This document shows positions 8,362 through 16,682 of a stretch of DNA of 42,513 bases, piece by piece; position 1 is the first letter of the stretch, and the number at the start of each line of letters is the position of its first letter. The position numbers and the translations under genes were made by a program. The DNA lies in assembly GCA_049426725.1 (NCBI GenBank), contig JBMSYN010000019.1, positions 1 through 42,513 on the forward strand, written 5' to 3'. The notes under the pieces are model-generated. The model ran no database searches. It worked only from the letters and a program-made list of their open reading frames with translations, and was not told the DNA's origin. Origin of the DNA: UBA961 sp049426725 (GTDB lineage: Bacteria; Bacteroidota; Ignavibacteria; Kapaibacteriales; UBA961).

Positions 8362-9900
8362 TCAATGAATGATGATGGGATATGGTGTGATATTCCCGGC
8401 ATTTTCCATCAATATGACATATAATCCGGGAATGAGATTATTCCATTGAAAACTATGTGTTTGAATGCGCTTGTATTGTTCTATTGATTCACCCATGAGT
8501 GAATATGCACCGACAATCTTCCCACCATTCAATTCAGCAATGATGCTATTGCCTTGAGCATATACATGAGTAAATTCATTTGAATCATCATTCACGGAAC
8601 TTGCTGCATTTCCCATTCCTTCAAGAATGATATGATCAGAAGAACTGAAATTGTTTTCCATTGTGAATTGCAAATCGGTTTGTCTTTTGCCTGATCCTTT
8701 TGGTTCAAAAATCACATGAAGATGCATTGTGTCATTCGGTTGAAGAATCTTATTTGCAATCGGTGTCGCAACTCTAAACTCCGAAGATTCATAACCGGAT
8801 GTTTGTATGCTTTTGATTGTAAGTGCTGCATTGCCGGCATTTGAAACAATCACCGTTTCTTTGACAGTTGATCCTTGATTTGTTTCGGGAAATTCAATGA
8901 GCGAGGTTGACATCGCCAATAAACCATATTGATCAGGTGTTTGTTTGAATATTCCCGTATTCGTTGCTGCAAGAATTTTTCCGGTTGAATCAATTGCAAA
9001 TGCATTCACAACCGTGCTCTTAAATCCAGAGAGCAATTGAGCCCATGTTCTTCCATCATCATTGGAAACATATCCAGCAGAACCATTCAAGCCAACATAG
9101 AGCGATGTTCCTGTTCCAAAAACTGTTTGCATTGGCAATTGATCTGTACCATTCCCAAAATATATAGACCATTCTTTTCCATCTTTTGTGCGAAATGCTC
9201 CATACTGCGTTGCACATGCAATGGACTCATCAGGAAGAATTGCCAGGTCTCTCGTGAATTGCATATACACACCTGCATCTGCATCCTTCCAATTCAAACC
9301 ACCATCAGCTGAGATGAATATACCTTCACCTTCAACAGCGGCATATATACCGGAAGAATGATCCACGATGTCATTTACCACGGCATTAGGTATACCATTG
9401 GAAGTTTTTGTCCATGACATTCCATCATCGGTGGAACGATAGATTCCTTTGTCGGTGGTGGCAAATAATCGACCTTGCTTTCCGGCATATAAACGCACGA
9501 TGCGAATATTGGGAAATGATCTCTTAGTAAAACTAACTCCACCATTTGTTGATGCCAAAATCCAGCTTGAATCTTTTGCATCAACCAATCTATTCATTCC
9601 GGCGAAGATTGTTCCTTGTTCAGAAATTGCATAGGAAACACAATGCGAATACCATGATGTGCCATTGCTTTGCACCCATGTCTGACCCTGATTGGTGGAA
9701 CGATAAATTCCTGCTCCATCACCGGTTCCTGCTAAATAATGTCCAGACTTGGTAACAGTTATTATAAAAGAAGGAACCACTGCCCCCGCATCAAATGGAT
9801 AAGGCGCGGTTTGAGTCCAGTAGTTTTGAGAAAAGACAGTACCTGGCAATGCATTAACAAGGCAAACAATGCACAAAAAATAGAAAATGGTTTTGTTCAT
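8362..9900 (-). CDS. Secreted Asp-box beta-propeller protein with T9SS-like C-terminus
   Basis: This 512-aa protein starts with a signal peptide (about residues 1-24). Residues about 30-320 contain repeated Asp-box units of the sialidase/BNR type, such as STNQGQTW, STDDGMSWT, SADGGLNW and SNDDGRTW, which form a beta-propeller. Residues about 330-435 look like a choice-of-anchor D (ASH-like) beta-sandwich (VIVSNAGNAALTIKSI). The last roughly 70 residues resemble a T9SS type A sorting domain (GAYSLMGESI, LIPGLYVILM). It is probably a cell-surface or secreted protein without evident enzymatic residues. It may be monocistronic and ends 44 nt before the nuclease gene. Confidence 0.8.
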   Translation of the reverse strand: MNKTIFYFLCIVCLVNALPGTVFSQNYWTQTAPYPFDAGAVVPSFIITVTKSGHYLAGTGDGAGIYRSTNQGQTWVQSNGTSWYSHCVSYAISEQGTIFAGMNRLVDAKDSSWILASTNGGVSFTKRSFPNIRIVRLYAGKQGRLFATTDKGIYRSTDDGMSWTKTSNGIPNAVVNDIVDHSSGIYAAVEGEGIFISADGGLNWKDADAGVYMQFTRDLAILPDESIACATQYGAFRTKDGKEWSIYFGNGTDQLPMQTVFGTGTSLYVGLNGSAGYVSNDDGRTWAQLLSGFKSTVVNAFAIDSTGKILAATNTGIFKQTPDQYGLLAMSTSLIEFPETNQGSTVKETVIVSNAGNAALTIKSIQTSGYESSEFRVATPIANKILQPNDTMHLHVIFEPKGSGKRQTDLQFTMENNFSSSDHIILEGMGNAASSVNDDSNEFTHVYAQGNSIIAELNGGKIVGAYSLMGESIEQYKRIQTHSFQWNNLIPGLYVILMENAGNITPYPIIIH

Positions 9901-9993
9901 GTAAAGTACTGCAATTGGGAGAGAAAACTGTTGATTTTTTGTAAATCATTTCAAGCTTGATAGATATTGCTGCAAAACAACAATTCCAATACT

Positions 9994-10001
9994 CAAAGAT
10001 A
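9994..10001 (-). promoter_or_regulatory. Possible -7 box for the propeller gene
   Basis: The minus strand reads TATCTTTG, a perfect TAnnTTTG, about 94 nt before the start at 9900. The nearest upstream TTG is only 15 nt away, which is short for this promoter class. Confidence 0.3.
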
Positions 10002-10044
10002 CGAAACTTTCCGCCCCAATTCCCCATGTAAGCAGTGGATTGTA

Positions 10045-10710
10045 TTACTCTTCCACTTCGATTCCCACTCTTTTGTAAAAATCAAGATAGACGAGATTTT
10101 GATTACTATTTTTGGGTTCCAAGGCATTAACGATTGTAAGCCTCCCCATTTCACGATTTCGCATGTCTAAATATTCTACGGTGGATTGCATTCTCATGCG
10201 CAATTCTTCTGCGGGCATTGCCGGTGCAGAGCCAATGACATACATTCTGGCAGGTAAAGTATCGGAAGTGATGATGTCAACAATTTTGCTATGAAGTAAA
10301 TTCTGAATCTCAATATCCGCTGCCCGCGCTCTTACCGCGGCTGTATCAATCAATCTTCGAAATTCATCGGCAGAAGTGCAATGTTTATACACTGCTGTTC
10401 CACCAACAACCATTTTCACCCGTATTGAGTCCTTGCCGATGTCTTTTTTGATGGCTCGAGATATGGAATCCGCCTTTGCAATCGAAATAGGAGATAAGAT
10501 CAGAGCATAAACGCTGCGAATCTTGGGTATTTTTCGCTTGGCAAGCACCTCGCTCTTTTTAGGCAATTGTCTGTACACCAAACCTATGATGCCACTTGAG
10601 AGACCCAAAATGACCAAAAACACATAGATGGCTTTCCAAGCCCATTTGGGTTTGGGTATATGTTGTCCATGATCTTTGGGTTCTTGATGCTGATGTGATT
10701 GCTCTTCCAT
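10045..10710 (-). CDS. Single-pass membrane protein of unknown function (221 aa)
   Basis: I do not recognise this family. I place the start at the internal ATG at 10710 (MEEQSHQHQ) rather than 10773, because a promoter-like box (10747-10754) lies between them. The N-tail is rich in His, Gln and Pro, then comes one membrane helix (about residues 27-46) followed by a basic segment and a soluble domain of about 165 residues. The soluble part contains many Arg, Asp and Ala residues and a helix with paired DAxxI-like spacing, but no known motif. The neighbours do not suggest a function. It is transcribed away from the thioesterase gene. Confidence 0.65.
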   Translation of the reverse strand: MEEQSHQHQEPKDHGQHIPKPKWAWKAIYVFLVILGLSSGIIGLVYRQLPKKSEVLAKRKIPKIRSVYALILSPISIAKADSISRAIKKDIGKDSIRVKMVVGGTAVYKHCTSADEFRRLIDTAAVRARAADIEIQNLLHSKIVDIITSDTLPARMYVIGSAPAMPAEELRMRMQSTVEYLDMRNREMGRLTIVNALEPKNSNQNLVYLDFYKRVGIEVEE

Positions 10711-10746
10711 GGCTTTGATATTCTGGTTTATGAAGTGACATCTTTG

Positions 10747-10773
10747 CAAAACTATGCATTTGCCAATGCACAA
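10747..10773 (-). promoter_or_regulatory. Possible promoter of the 221-aa gene
   Basis: On the minus strand a TTG is followed after 16 nt by TAGTTTTG, which fits TAnnTTTG. The spacing is a little short. Transcription would begin near 10740, which favours the start codon at 10710. Confidence 0.35.
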
Positions 10774-10820
10774 AAGGTCGGAATTGCATAAATTCCGCCT
10801 AGTTCAATAAGGATTGATAC

Positions 10821-11273
10821 ATGAACAAGAAAGAAGTAGTTCAAATTCCCCAATATGCCGTTAAAGCCGAAGAACGAATTCGCTGGAGCGATTTGGATGC
10901 AGCGGGTATCATGTATTTCGGACAATATGTCCGCTTATTTGAGATCGGTGAAACCGAATTGTTCAGGAAAGTTGGATTCCCCTATACCAATACCCAATTT
11001 GAAGAACTTGGGGTATGGATGCTGCGTGTGAACTTTTCCTGTGATTTTCATGCACCGGCACATATAGATGATCTTCTCACGATTTCATGCTGGCCTGAAG
11101 CAATAGGCGGCGCTTCACTTCGTTTGCGTTTTGCCGTACAAAAAGACGGACTGGTCTTGGGAGATGGTTCATGTACAATCGTTTCCGTAGATAAGCATAC
11201 CAAAAAAGCAATGAAATTACCTGAACAGCTTAGGTCAAAAATGGAATCACTTATCTCGGAAAGTGAAGCATGA
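10821..11273 (+). CDS. Acyl-CoA thioesterase, hotdog fold (4HBT/YbgC-like)
   Basis: This 150-aa protein matches the single-domain 4-hydroxybenzoyl-CoA thioesterase-like family. The active-site region reads RIRWSDLDAAGIMYFGQYVR, with the conserved Asp, then Gly, Met and Tyr of the YbgC group, followed by the long hotdog helix (FEIGETELFRKVGF). Such enzymes cleave acyl-CoA or acyl-ACP thioesters; the acyl chain cannot be told from sequence. Its stop overlaps the next start by 4 nt (ATGA), and it begins a run of plus-strand genes to 14602. Confidence 0.85.
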   Translation: MNKKEVVQIPQYAVKAEERIRWSDLDAAGIMYFGQYVRLFEIGETELFRKVGFPYTNTQFEELGVWMLRVNFSCDFHAPAHIDDLLTISCWPEAIGGASLRLRFAVQKDGLVLGDGSCTIVSVDKHTKKAMKLPEQLRSKMESLISESEA

Positions 11274-11947
11274 GAACATTGATTTTAACAGGTGCAACCG
11301 GATTGATTGGCGAAGAATTCATCAATTTGTTTTCAATTCACAGAAATGCAAAGTTGATCATTCTTGCTAGAAAACAGCCTCAATTTCCATTGCCAAAAGG
11401 GGTGGAATTTCGTTTGATTGAAGACTTCTATGATCGATCAGCATTAAGAAAGGCATTGCAAGATGGATCGGAAATGATTTGTTGCATTGGTACGACAATT
11501 GCAAAAGCGGGAAGCAAAGAGGCATTCGAAAAAACCGATGTTGGAATCATAAGGGAACTTGCTCATGCATGTTCTGAATTACAATATTCCGGATTCCATT
11601 ATGTGAGTTCTATTCAAGCATCTGTAGAAGGCTCTACATTTTATTTGCAATGCAAAGGAAGAGCAGAAGCTGAAATTCGATTTCATTCATTTTCGCGCAT
11701 TACGATTCTGAGACCTTCTTTATTGCTCGGCAAAAGAAGAGAATTCAGATTAGGAGAAAAAATAGGAATGTTGGCAAGTACTTTGTTTCCATTCCTTTTT
11801 ATTGGACCAATGAAGGCATTCAAACCAATACAAGCCGAAACTGTTGCCAAATGTCTTTTATATCGAGCCATGTCAGACAATGAAGATACACTGATACTTG
11901 AATCTGAGGAGATAAAATCATTCATCACATTATCCATAAATTTTTGA
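11270..11947 (+). CDS. NAD(P)-binding Rossmann protein, atypical SDR (HTATIP2/YwnB-like)
   Basis: This 225-aa protein begins with the dinucleotide-binding motif TGATGLIG (residues about 7-14), which is followed by a strand and an acidic/basic region suited to NADPH. A YxxxK-like pair occurs in FYLQCKGRAE, and ILRPSLLLG is typical of atypical short-chain dehydrogenases of the HTATIP2 type. The substrate is unknown. It is coupled to the thioesterase gene by a 4-nt overlap, and the GroES-like gene follows after 1 nt. Confidence 0.75.
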   Translation: MRTLILTGATGLIGEEFINLFSIHRNAKLIILARKQPQFPLPKGVEFRLIEDFYDRSALRKALQDGSEMICCIGTTIAKAGSKEAFEKTDVGIIRELAHACSELQYSGFHYVSSIQASVEGSTFYLQCKGRAEAEIRFHSFSRITILRPSLLLGKRREFRLGEKIGMLASTLFPFLFIGPMKAFKPIQAETVAKCLLYRAMSDNEDTLILESEEIKSFITLSINF

Positions 11948-11948
11948 C

Positions 11949-12329
11949 ATGATACTGGACATACATGAATTTGACCGCATCAGAATCGTTGGCGATAGAG
12001 TATTGATTAGACCTCGACCCGAAGATGACCAAACTCGCTCGGGATTGTTTTTGCCACCTGGCATTGAAGAACAAGAACCAGCCGCAAGTGGATATGTTCT
12101 GAAAGTTGGCCCGGGATTTCCCATGCCCTCGAATTCAGATGATGAACCATGGAAACAGAATGAACAAGAACATGTTCGTTATATTCCTTTACAGGCAAAA
12201 ACAGGTGATCTTGCAGTGTTTTTACGAAAGCAAGCAATCACCATCAATTTCAATGATCAGAATTATGTGATCGTACCACAACATGCCATTCTCATGTTAT
12301 ATAGAGATGATGGTTTATTTGAAGATTGA
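11949..12329 (+). CDS. GroES-like co-chaperonin family protein
   Basis: This 126-aa protein matches the GroES fold: IRIVGDRVLIRPRPEDDQTRSG at the N-terminus, then GLFLPPG in the mobile-loop region, SGYVLKVGPG, a turn with KTGDLAVF, and the final strand YVIVPQHAILM. It is longer than classical GroES (about 97 aa) because of an insertion of roughly 25 residues (about 58-83). No GroEL gene is adjacent, so it may be a second, specialised GroES homologue rather than the main partner of GroEL; this is inference. It sits between the SDR-like gene and relA. Confidence 0.8.
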   Translation: MILDIHEFDRIRIVGDRVLIRPRPEDDQTRSGLFLPPGIEEQEPAASGYVLKVGPGFPMPSNSDDEPWKQNEQEHVRYIPLQAKTGDLAVFLRKQAITINFNDQNYVIVPQHAILMLYRDDGLFED

Positions 12330-12355
12330 TAGTTTATGAATTCATTCCATAGTGC

Positions 12356-14602
12356 ATGAAAACTCAGAACAACATAGAAGAAAAAGAATTAGGCAAAGAT
12401 CCGGAAGCGGATCTGCAATTGCTTTTGTCTGAATGTAATCGCATGCTCTCCAAAGTTGATGAAGAGCTGATTACAAAGGCATTTCGATTCTGCGTCGAAA
12501 TTCATAAAAATGACACAAGAGCAGACGGCAGACCATATTATTCCCATCTTTTGGCTACTGCTCTTATCGTTGTCAGGGAAATCACATTGGATGATATTTC
12601 AGTGGCTGCTGCCCTTTTGCATGATGTGGTAGAAGATCATGAACCAAGAGTTTCTCTTTCGGATCTTCGTAAAGATTTTGGTGATACCATCGCAGAAATT
12701 GTTGATGGTGTAACGAAAACTCGAGATATCTCAAAAAGCAAAGAAATCACAAGAGCTGAAAGTTATCGCAAACTTTTGCTTTCGCTAGTCAATGATGTTC
12801 GTGTCATCCTTATCAAATTCGCAGATCGCTTGCATAATATGCGGACACTGGATCATCTTAATCCTGATAGTCAAAAGCGAATCGCCAAAGAAACGATGGA
12901 GATTTATGCCCCTTTTGCACATCGATTTGGCCTTGGTTCAATCAAATGGGAAATGGAAGACCTGGCATTTAAGTATCTCGATAAAAAACATTATGATGAA
13001 GTGAAATCGGGTTTAAAAAGTACTAGAAAAGAACGAGAAGATTTCATCAATGGATTTATCTCACCAATCGAAGAACGATTACGAGCAAATCACATTAAAT
13101 TCGAGATATCGGGCAGACCAAAACACATTTATTCCATTTATAATAAAATGCGCATGCAAGAAAAGCGCATTGATGAATTGTATGATTTGTTTGCAATCAG
13201 AATCATTCTCGACACCGATGACAAAAATGAATGTTTCTTTGTGTATGGTATAGTTTCGGAAATCTACACTCCGGTTCCGGAACGCTTTAAGGATTATATC
13301 TCTGTCCCGAAAAAGAATAATTATCAATCTCTCCATACCACAGTGATTGGCAATGATGGAAAAAGAGTGGAAGTTCAAATTCGCACGCGGACAATGCATG
13401 AAATAGCGGAAAAAGGAGTTGCCGCTCATTTTAATTATAAAGCTGAATCACTTGGGAAGAAAATCACATTCGGCAATAAAGACCTTGAAGAGTGGGCAAA
13501 TTGGATGCGCGATGTGTTTGACAATGCCGGCGGTGGCGATGAGGCCGTTCAGCAATTGCTTGAGAGTTTCCGATTGAATTTGTATCAACAAGAATTACAA
13601 GTATTTACACCAAAAGGTGAATTGCGTGTGCTTCCGATGAATTCAACTCCAATAGATTTTGCATTTGATATTCACTCAGCAATTGGTTTGCATTGCATTG
13701 GTGCAAAAGTGAATGGTAGAATTGTTTCACTTGATTATAAATTGCAAAATGGAGATCAAGTAGAAATCATCACCTCCAAGAATCAATCACCAAATCGCGA
13801 TTGGGAACGCTTTATAGTTACACATAAGGCAAAGCAAGGAATTAAGAAATATCTCAATGAAGAAAAGAGAAAATTGACTGCAGAGGGGAAAGAATTATGG
13901 GAGAAAAAATCCAGAAAAGCAGGACTTCACATTGATGAAGATCAGCTAGAAAAAATCGTCCTTTCTTTGCGTTTCGAACATCGTGGTGATTTTTATCACA
14001 AACTTGCAACCGGTGAAGCAAATCTCGATTTGACAATTGCTCTCATAAAAGAAAAAGTTAAACCCGGCGCCCGTGAACAAGATCAACAACAAAGTGAATA
14101 TTCCACAGATGAAGTGTATAAAGCTGTTCGTGGGGATACCGATAATGGTGTGTTCATCATCGGCAGCCCCGAAACTTCAAAAGGAATATTATATGATTAT
14201 GCGAAATGCTGTAATCCCGTCCCGGGTGATCATATCATTGGTCTTGTATCTACAGGAACCGGCATCCGTGTTCATCGCAAAACATGCAAAAACATAGCAG
14301 ATCTCATCGAGAAAAGAGATGGTCGGATTATGTCTTTACAATGGGCATCCGTACAGGAAGGTGAGTATCTTGCCGCAATTTCTCTTGAAGGTGAAGACAG
14401 ACCCGGATTGCTCAATGATATTACCAATGCAATTGTCGGATATAACAATACAAATATCCGAAGTGTCAATATCAATGCAGCAGGAACGCATTTCAAAGGT
14501 TTGGTGACGATTTTCGTAAAAAACACCGAACACCTTCATCGCATTTTTGACAGATTTCGCAAAATCAAAGGAATTTCCTCCATAGAGCGATTTGAAGGTT
14601 GA
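12356..14602 (+). CDS. Bifunctional (p)ppGpp synthetase/hydrolase, RelA/SpoT family
   Basis: This 748-aa protein has the full long-RSH layout. The HD hydrolase domain is intact (His64, His89-Asp90, Glu93-Asp94 in LLHDVVED), so it should degrade as well as make (p)ppGpp. The synthetase domain follows (about residues 240-360, GRPKHIYSIYNKM and ELYDLFAIRI), then a TGS domain (about 410-475, VFTPKGELRVLP), a helical/conserved-Cys region (YDYAKCCNPVPGD, about 620) and a C-terminal ACT domain (about 665-748). It governs the stringent response. It is the last gene of the run that starts with the thioesterase. Confidence 0.95.
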   Translation: MKTQNNIEEKELGKDPEADLQLLLSECNRMLSKVDEELITKAFRFCVEIHKNDTRADGRPYYSHLLATALIVVREITLDDISVAAALLHDVVEDHEPRVSLSDLRKDFGDTIAEIVDGVTKTRDISKSKEITRAESYRKLLLSLVNDVRVILIKFADRLHNMRTLDHLNPDSQKRIAKETMEIYAPFAHRFGLGSIKWEMEDLAFKYLDKKHYDEVKSGLKSTRKEREDFINGFISPIEERLRANHIKFEISGRPKHIYSIYNKMRMQEKRIDELYDLFAIRIILDTDDKNECFFVYGIVSEIYTPVPERFKDYISVPKKNNYQSLHTTVIGNDGKRVEVQIRTRTMHEIAEKGVAAHFNYKAESLGKKITFGNKDLEEWANWMRDVFDNAGGGDEAVQQLLESFRLNLYQQELQVFTPKGELRVLPMNSTPIDFAFDIHSAIGLHCIGAKVNGRIVSLDYKLQNGDQVEIITSKNQSPNRDWERFIVTHKAKQGIKKYLNEEKRKLTAEGKELWEKKSRKAGLHIDEDQLEKIVLSLRFEHRGDFYHKLATGEANLDLTIALIKEKVKPGAREQDQQQSEYSTDEVYKAVRGDTDNGVFIIGSPETSKGILYDYAKCCNPVPGDHIIGLVSTGTGIRVHRKTCKNIADLIEKRDGRIMSLQWASVQEGEYLAAISLEGEDRPGLLNDITNAIVGYNNTNIRSVNINAAGTHFKGLVTIFVKNTEHLHRIFDRFRKIKGISSIERFEG

Positions 14603-14669
14603 GTCAAGTGCAATCTCAAGATTTTTTGTAGTTTCGTCAGAGTATTTTCAATGAATATGTAGGTGTCTC

Positions 14670-15194
14670 ATGGCAATACAAAGCGCATTTAATTTCAAAA
14701 CGTGGATCGATGAACATCGACATTTGCTGAAACCTCCTGTAGGAAATGCAACCGTATATCAAGACACAGAATTCATCGTGATGGTTGTTGGAGGTCCAAA
14801 CTCTCGCAAAGATTATCACTATAATGAAGGAGAAGAATTCTTCTATCAATTAGAAGGTGAAATCACGGTCAAAATCATCGATGAAGGAAAACAAAGAGAC
14901 ATCCACATTAAAGAAGGTGACATCTTTTTACTTCCGCCACGCACTCCTCATTCTCCTCAAAGAGGTCCAAATACTGTAGGACTTGTGATGGAGCGCAAAA
15001 GACTTGACAATGAACTCGATGGCTTTATGTGGTTCTGTGAATCATGCACATCAAAACTCTATGAAGAATTTATTCCCGTCAATGATATCGTGAAACAATT
15101 GCCTCCGATTTTCGAACGATTCTATGGCTCCATTGAGCATCGCACTTGCAAACAATGCGGCTCCGTCATGGAACCACCGCCAAAAATTGCATGA
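14670..15194 (+). CDS. nbaC: 3-hydroxyanthranilate 3,4-dioxygenase
   Basis: This 174-aa cupin matches bacterial 3-hydroxyanthranilate dioxygenase over its full length. The iron ligands are His50, Glu56 and His94 (in DYHYNEGEEFFYQ and PPRTPHSP). The C-terminal rubredoxin-like site has Cys123, Cys126, Cys160 and Cys163, present in the bacterial type. It opens the ring of 3-hydroxyanthranilate, whose product cyclises to quinolinate, a precursor of NAD. No other kynurenine-pathway gene lies in the window. Its stop overlaps the start of coaX. Confidence 0.93.
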   Translation: MAIQSAFNFKTWIDEHRHLLKPPVGNATVYQDTEFIVMVVGGPNSRKDYHYNEGEEFFYQLEGEITVKIIDEGKQRDIHIKEGDIFLLPPRTPHSPQRGPNTVGLVMERKRLDNELDGFMWFCESCTSKLYEEFIPVNDIVKQLPPIFERFYGSIEHRTCKQCGSVMEPPPKIA

Positions 15195-15925
15195 TACGAT
15201 TTGCACTTGATTTCGGAAATTCGCGCGTGAAATGCTATGCGCAAGGCCCTCAATTTTTGGGGGCTTTTGCATATTCATCGCATGATTGGGATGAGGAAAT
15301 TCTTCGCATCATGAAGGAATATGCTCAAGGTGAAGATTGCATCATCGGAATCTCATCAGTGAACCCCTCGATGGACCAACAATTCACAGAACTTCTTGAT
15401 GAACAACATTGCACAAGCATTCGCACTAAATCTCTTTTGCAATGTTCGAGCAATATCAACTTCTCTCTTGTAAGCGGAATGGGTGAAGATCGCATGCATG
15501 GTTTATTCGGTGCAATGCACATTGTCAATCCGCCACTCATTACCATAGATTGCGGAACTGCGATTACCTATAATGTTTTGGATGAACATGGCACATGCTT
15601 GGGCGGAGCAATCCTTCCGGGGTTTACCACCATGTATAAAACACTCGGTATGCAAACCGCGGGACTGCCACAACTTGCTCCGCAATCAACACTATCCATC
15701 ATTGGAGCTTCCACGAATGAAGCAATGCATGCAGGAATTTCATCAGCCATTTCAGGGGCAATTCATCAATGCCTGCAAGCATTCCCAAAACATGCAATAC
15801 TCATATTTGGAGGAGATGCAGAGTCGATAATGGCAATAATCAACGATGAATGCCATGAACGCCTAAAATATGCTCCTGATTGCATTGCTCGCGGAATTTT
15901 TGCCGCGCTTGACTTGAGTGTCTGA
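15191..15925 (+). CDS. coaX: Type III pantothenate kinase
   Basis: This 244-aa protein matches CoaX. The phosphate-binding start is FALDFGNSRVK, the pantothenate-site region is GMGEDRMHGLFGA, and the second nucleotide motif is DCGTAITYNVLDEHG followed by GGAILPGF. The enzyme phosphorylates pantothenate in the first step of coenzyme A synthesis; the type III form is insensitive to CoA feedback. The ATG at 15191 overlaps the nbaC stop (ATGA), a better start than the longer in-frame ATG at 15146. Co-transcription with nbaC links NAD and CoA precursor enzymes. Confidence 0.92.
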   Translation: MIRFALDFGNSRVKCYAQGPQFLGAFAYSSHDWDEEILRIMKEYAQGEDCIIGISSVNPSMDQQFTELLDEQHCTSIRTKSLLQCSSNINFSLVSGMGEDRMHGLFGAMHIVNPPLITIDCGTAITYNVLDEHGTCLGGAILPGFTTMYKTLGMQTAGLPQLAPQSTLSIIGASTNEAMHAGISSAISGAIHQCLQAFPKHAILIFGGDAESIMAIINDECHERLKYAPDCIARGIFAALDLSV

Positions 15926-15947
15926 AACCTCACTTCAAAACTTTTTC

Positions 15948-15978
15948 TTGTGAGAATACCCAAAATCTCCTATTTTCG
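15948..15978 (+). promoter_or_regulatory. Candidate promoter of the rplU-rpmA unit
   Basis: TTG at 15948-15950 and TATTTTCG at 15971-15978 (one mismatch to TAnnTTTG) are separated by 20 nt. The predicted start of transcription is near 15984, about 44 nt before rplU. Confidence 0.5.
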
Positions 15979-16027
15979 CAGTTCTCATTATGAGAGAACA
16001 GTTCATTAATTCATCGACTGATCATGT

Positions 16028-16339
16028 ATGTTTGCTGTAGTAGAAATAGCCGCCCAACAATTTACCGTCAGACCTTCTGACACACTTACAGTTCCTTTGT
16101 TGGATGCTGAAGTTGGCTCAAGCGTCGAATTTGGAAATATCCTTCTTGGCGGCGAAGAATCAAATGTTTCGATCGGAAATCCCTATCTCAGTGGATCGGT
16201 CAAGGCAACTGTCCTTGCGCATGGCAAAGGCGACAAAATTCTTGTGTTCAAGAAAAAGCGTCGTAAAGGTTATCGCAAATTGAATGGACATCGTCAGCAC
16301 TATACACAAATTAAAATCAACGATATTAAGCTCGGATAA
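16028..16339 (+). CDS. rplU: 50S ribosomal protein L21
   Basis: This 103-aa protein aligns with L21 from end to end, with MFAVVEIAAQQFTVRPSDTL at the start and the basic C-terminal block KGDKILVFKKKRRKGYRKLN followed by GHRQHYTQIKI. It binds 23S rRNA in the large subunit. It is followed after 12 nt by rpmA, the usual pairing. There is a second in-frame-looking ATG 4 nt upstream in another frame; the start at 16028 gives the standard N-terminus. Confidence 0.95.
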   Translation: MFAVVEIAAQQFTVRPSDTLTVPLLDAEVGSSVEFGNILLGGEESNVSIGNPYLSGSVKATVLAHGKGDKILVFKKKRRKGYRKLNGHRQHYTQIKINDIKLG

Positions 16340-16351
16340 AGGAGTTATAGA

Positions 16352-16609
16352 ATGGCACACAAAAAAGGGGCCGGATCTACCAAGAACGGCCGTGACTCAA
16401 ATTCCAAACGACGTGGTGTAAAGCGCTTTGGTGGTCAAATCGTTTCAGCAGGTAATATCCTCGTACGCCAATGTGGAACAAGATTTCATCCGGGAAACAA
16501 TGTTGGATTGGGCAAGGATTATACCTTGTTCTCCTTGGTTGACGGAGTGGTAAAATTTGAGCGCAAAGATAAAACGCGCCTCAAAGTATCGGTTTATCCC
16601 ACCGCCTAA
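16352..16609 (+). CDS. rpmA: 50S ribosomal protein L27
   Basis: This 85-aa protein starts MAHKKGAGSTKNGRDSNSKR, the hallmark L27 N-terminus that reaches toward the peptidyl transferase centre. No N-terminal cleavage extension (as in Firmicutes) is present. A GGAG ribosome-binding site precedes it (16341-16344). A terminator follows directly at 16629-16665, so the rplU-rpmA unit ends here. Confidence 0.97.
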   Translation: MAHKKGAGSTKNGRDSNSKRRGVKRFGGQIVSAGNILVRQCGTRFHPGNNVGLGKDYTLFSLVDGVVKFERKDKTRLKVSVYPTA

Positions 16610-16628
16610 TTCACCCCAGAACATACCG

Positions 16629-16665
16629 GCCCCAATGCACATCACAGCATCGGGGCTTTTTTTTT
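16629..16665 (+). terminator. Rho-independent terminator after rpmA
   Basis: A 10-bp stem with one mismatch (16629-16638 against 16647-16656, GCCCC paired with GGGGC) is followed by nine T residues. It separates rpmA from dut, so dut depends on readthrough or on its own promoter. Confidence 0.85.
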
Positions 16666-16682
16666 ACCATGAGGAAACAGTA

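Noticed and set aside
10711..10773. Upstream extension of the 221-aa gene.
   Set aside because: The added residues are not signal-like, and a promoter box lies inside the extension.
15146..15190. Longer start for coaX, 15 codons upstream.
   Set aside because: These codons lie in another frame of nbaC; the start at 15191 overlaps the nbaC stop and gives the standard N-terminus.
16557..16682. Longer start for dut reaching into rpmA.
   Set aside because: It would cross the rpmA stop region and a strong terminator; the start at 16683 has a ribosome-binding sequence and the expected protein length.
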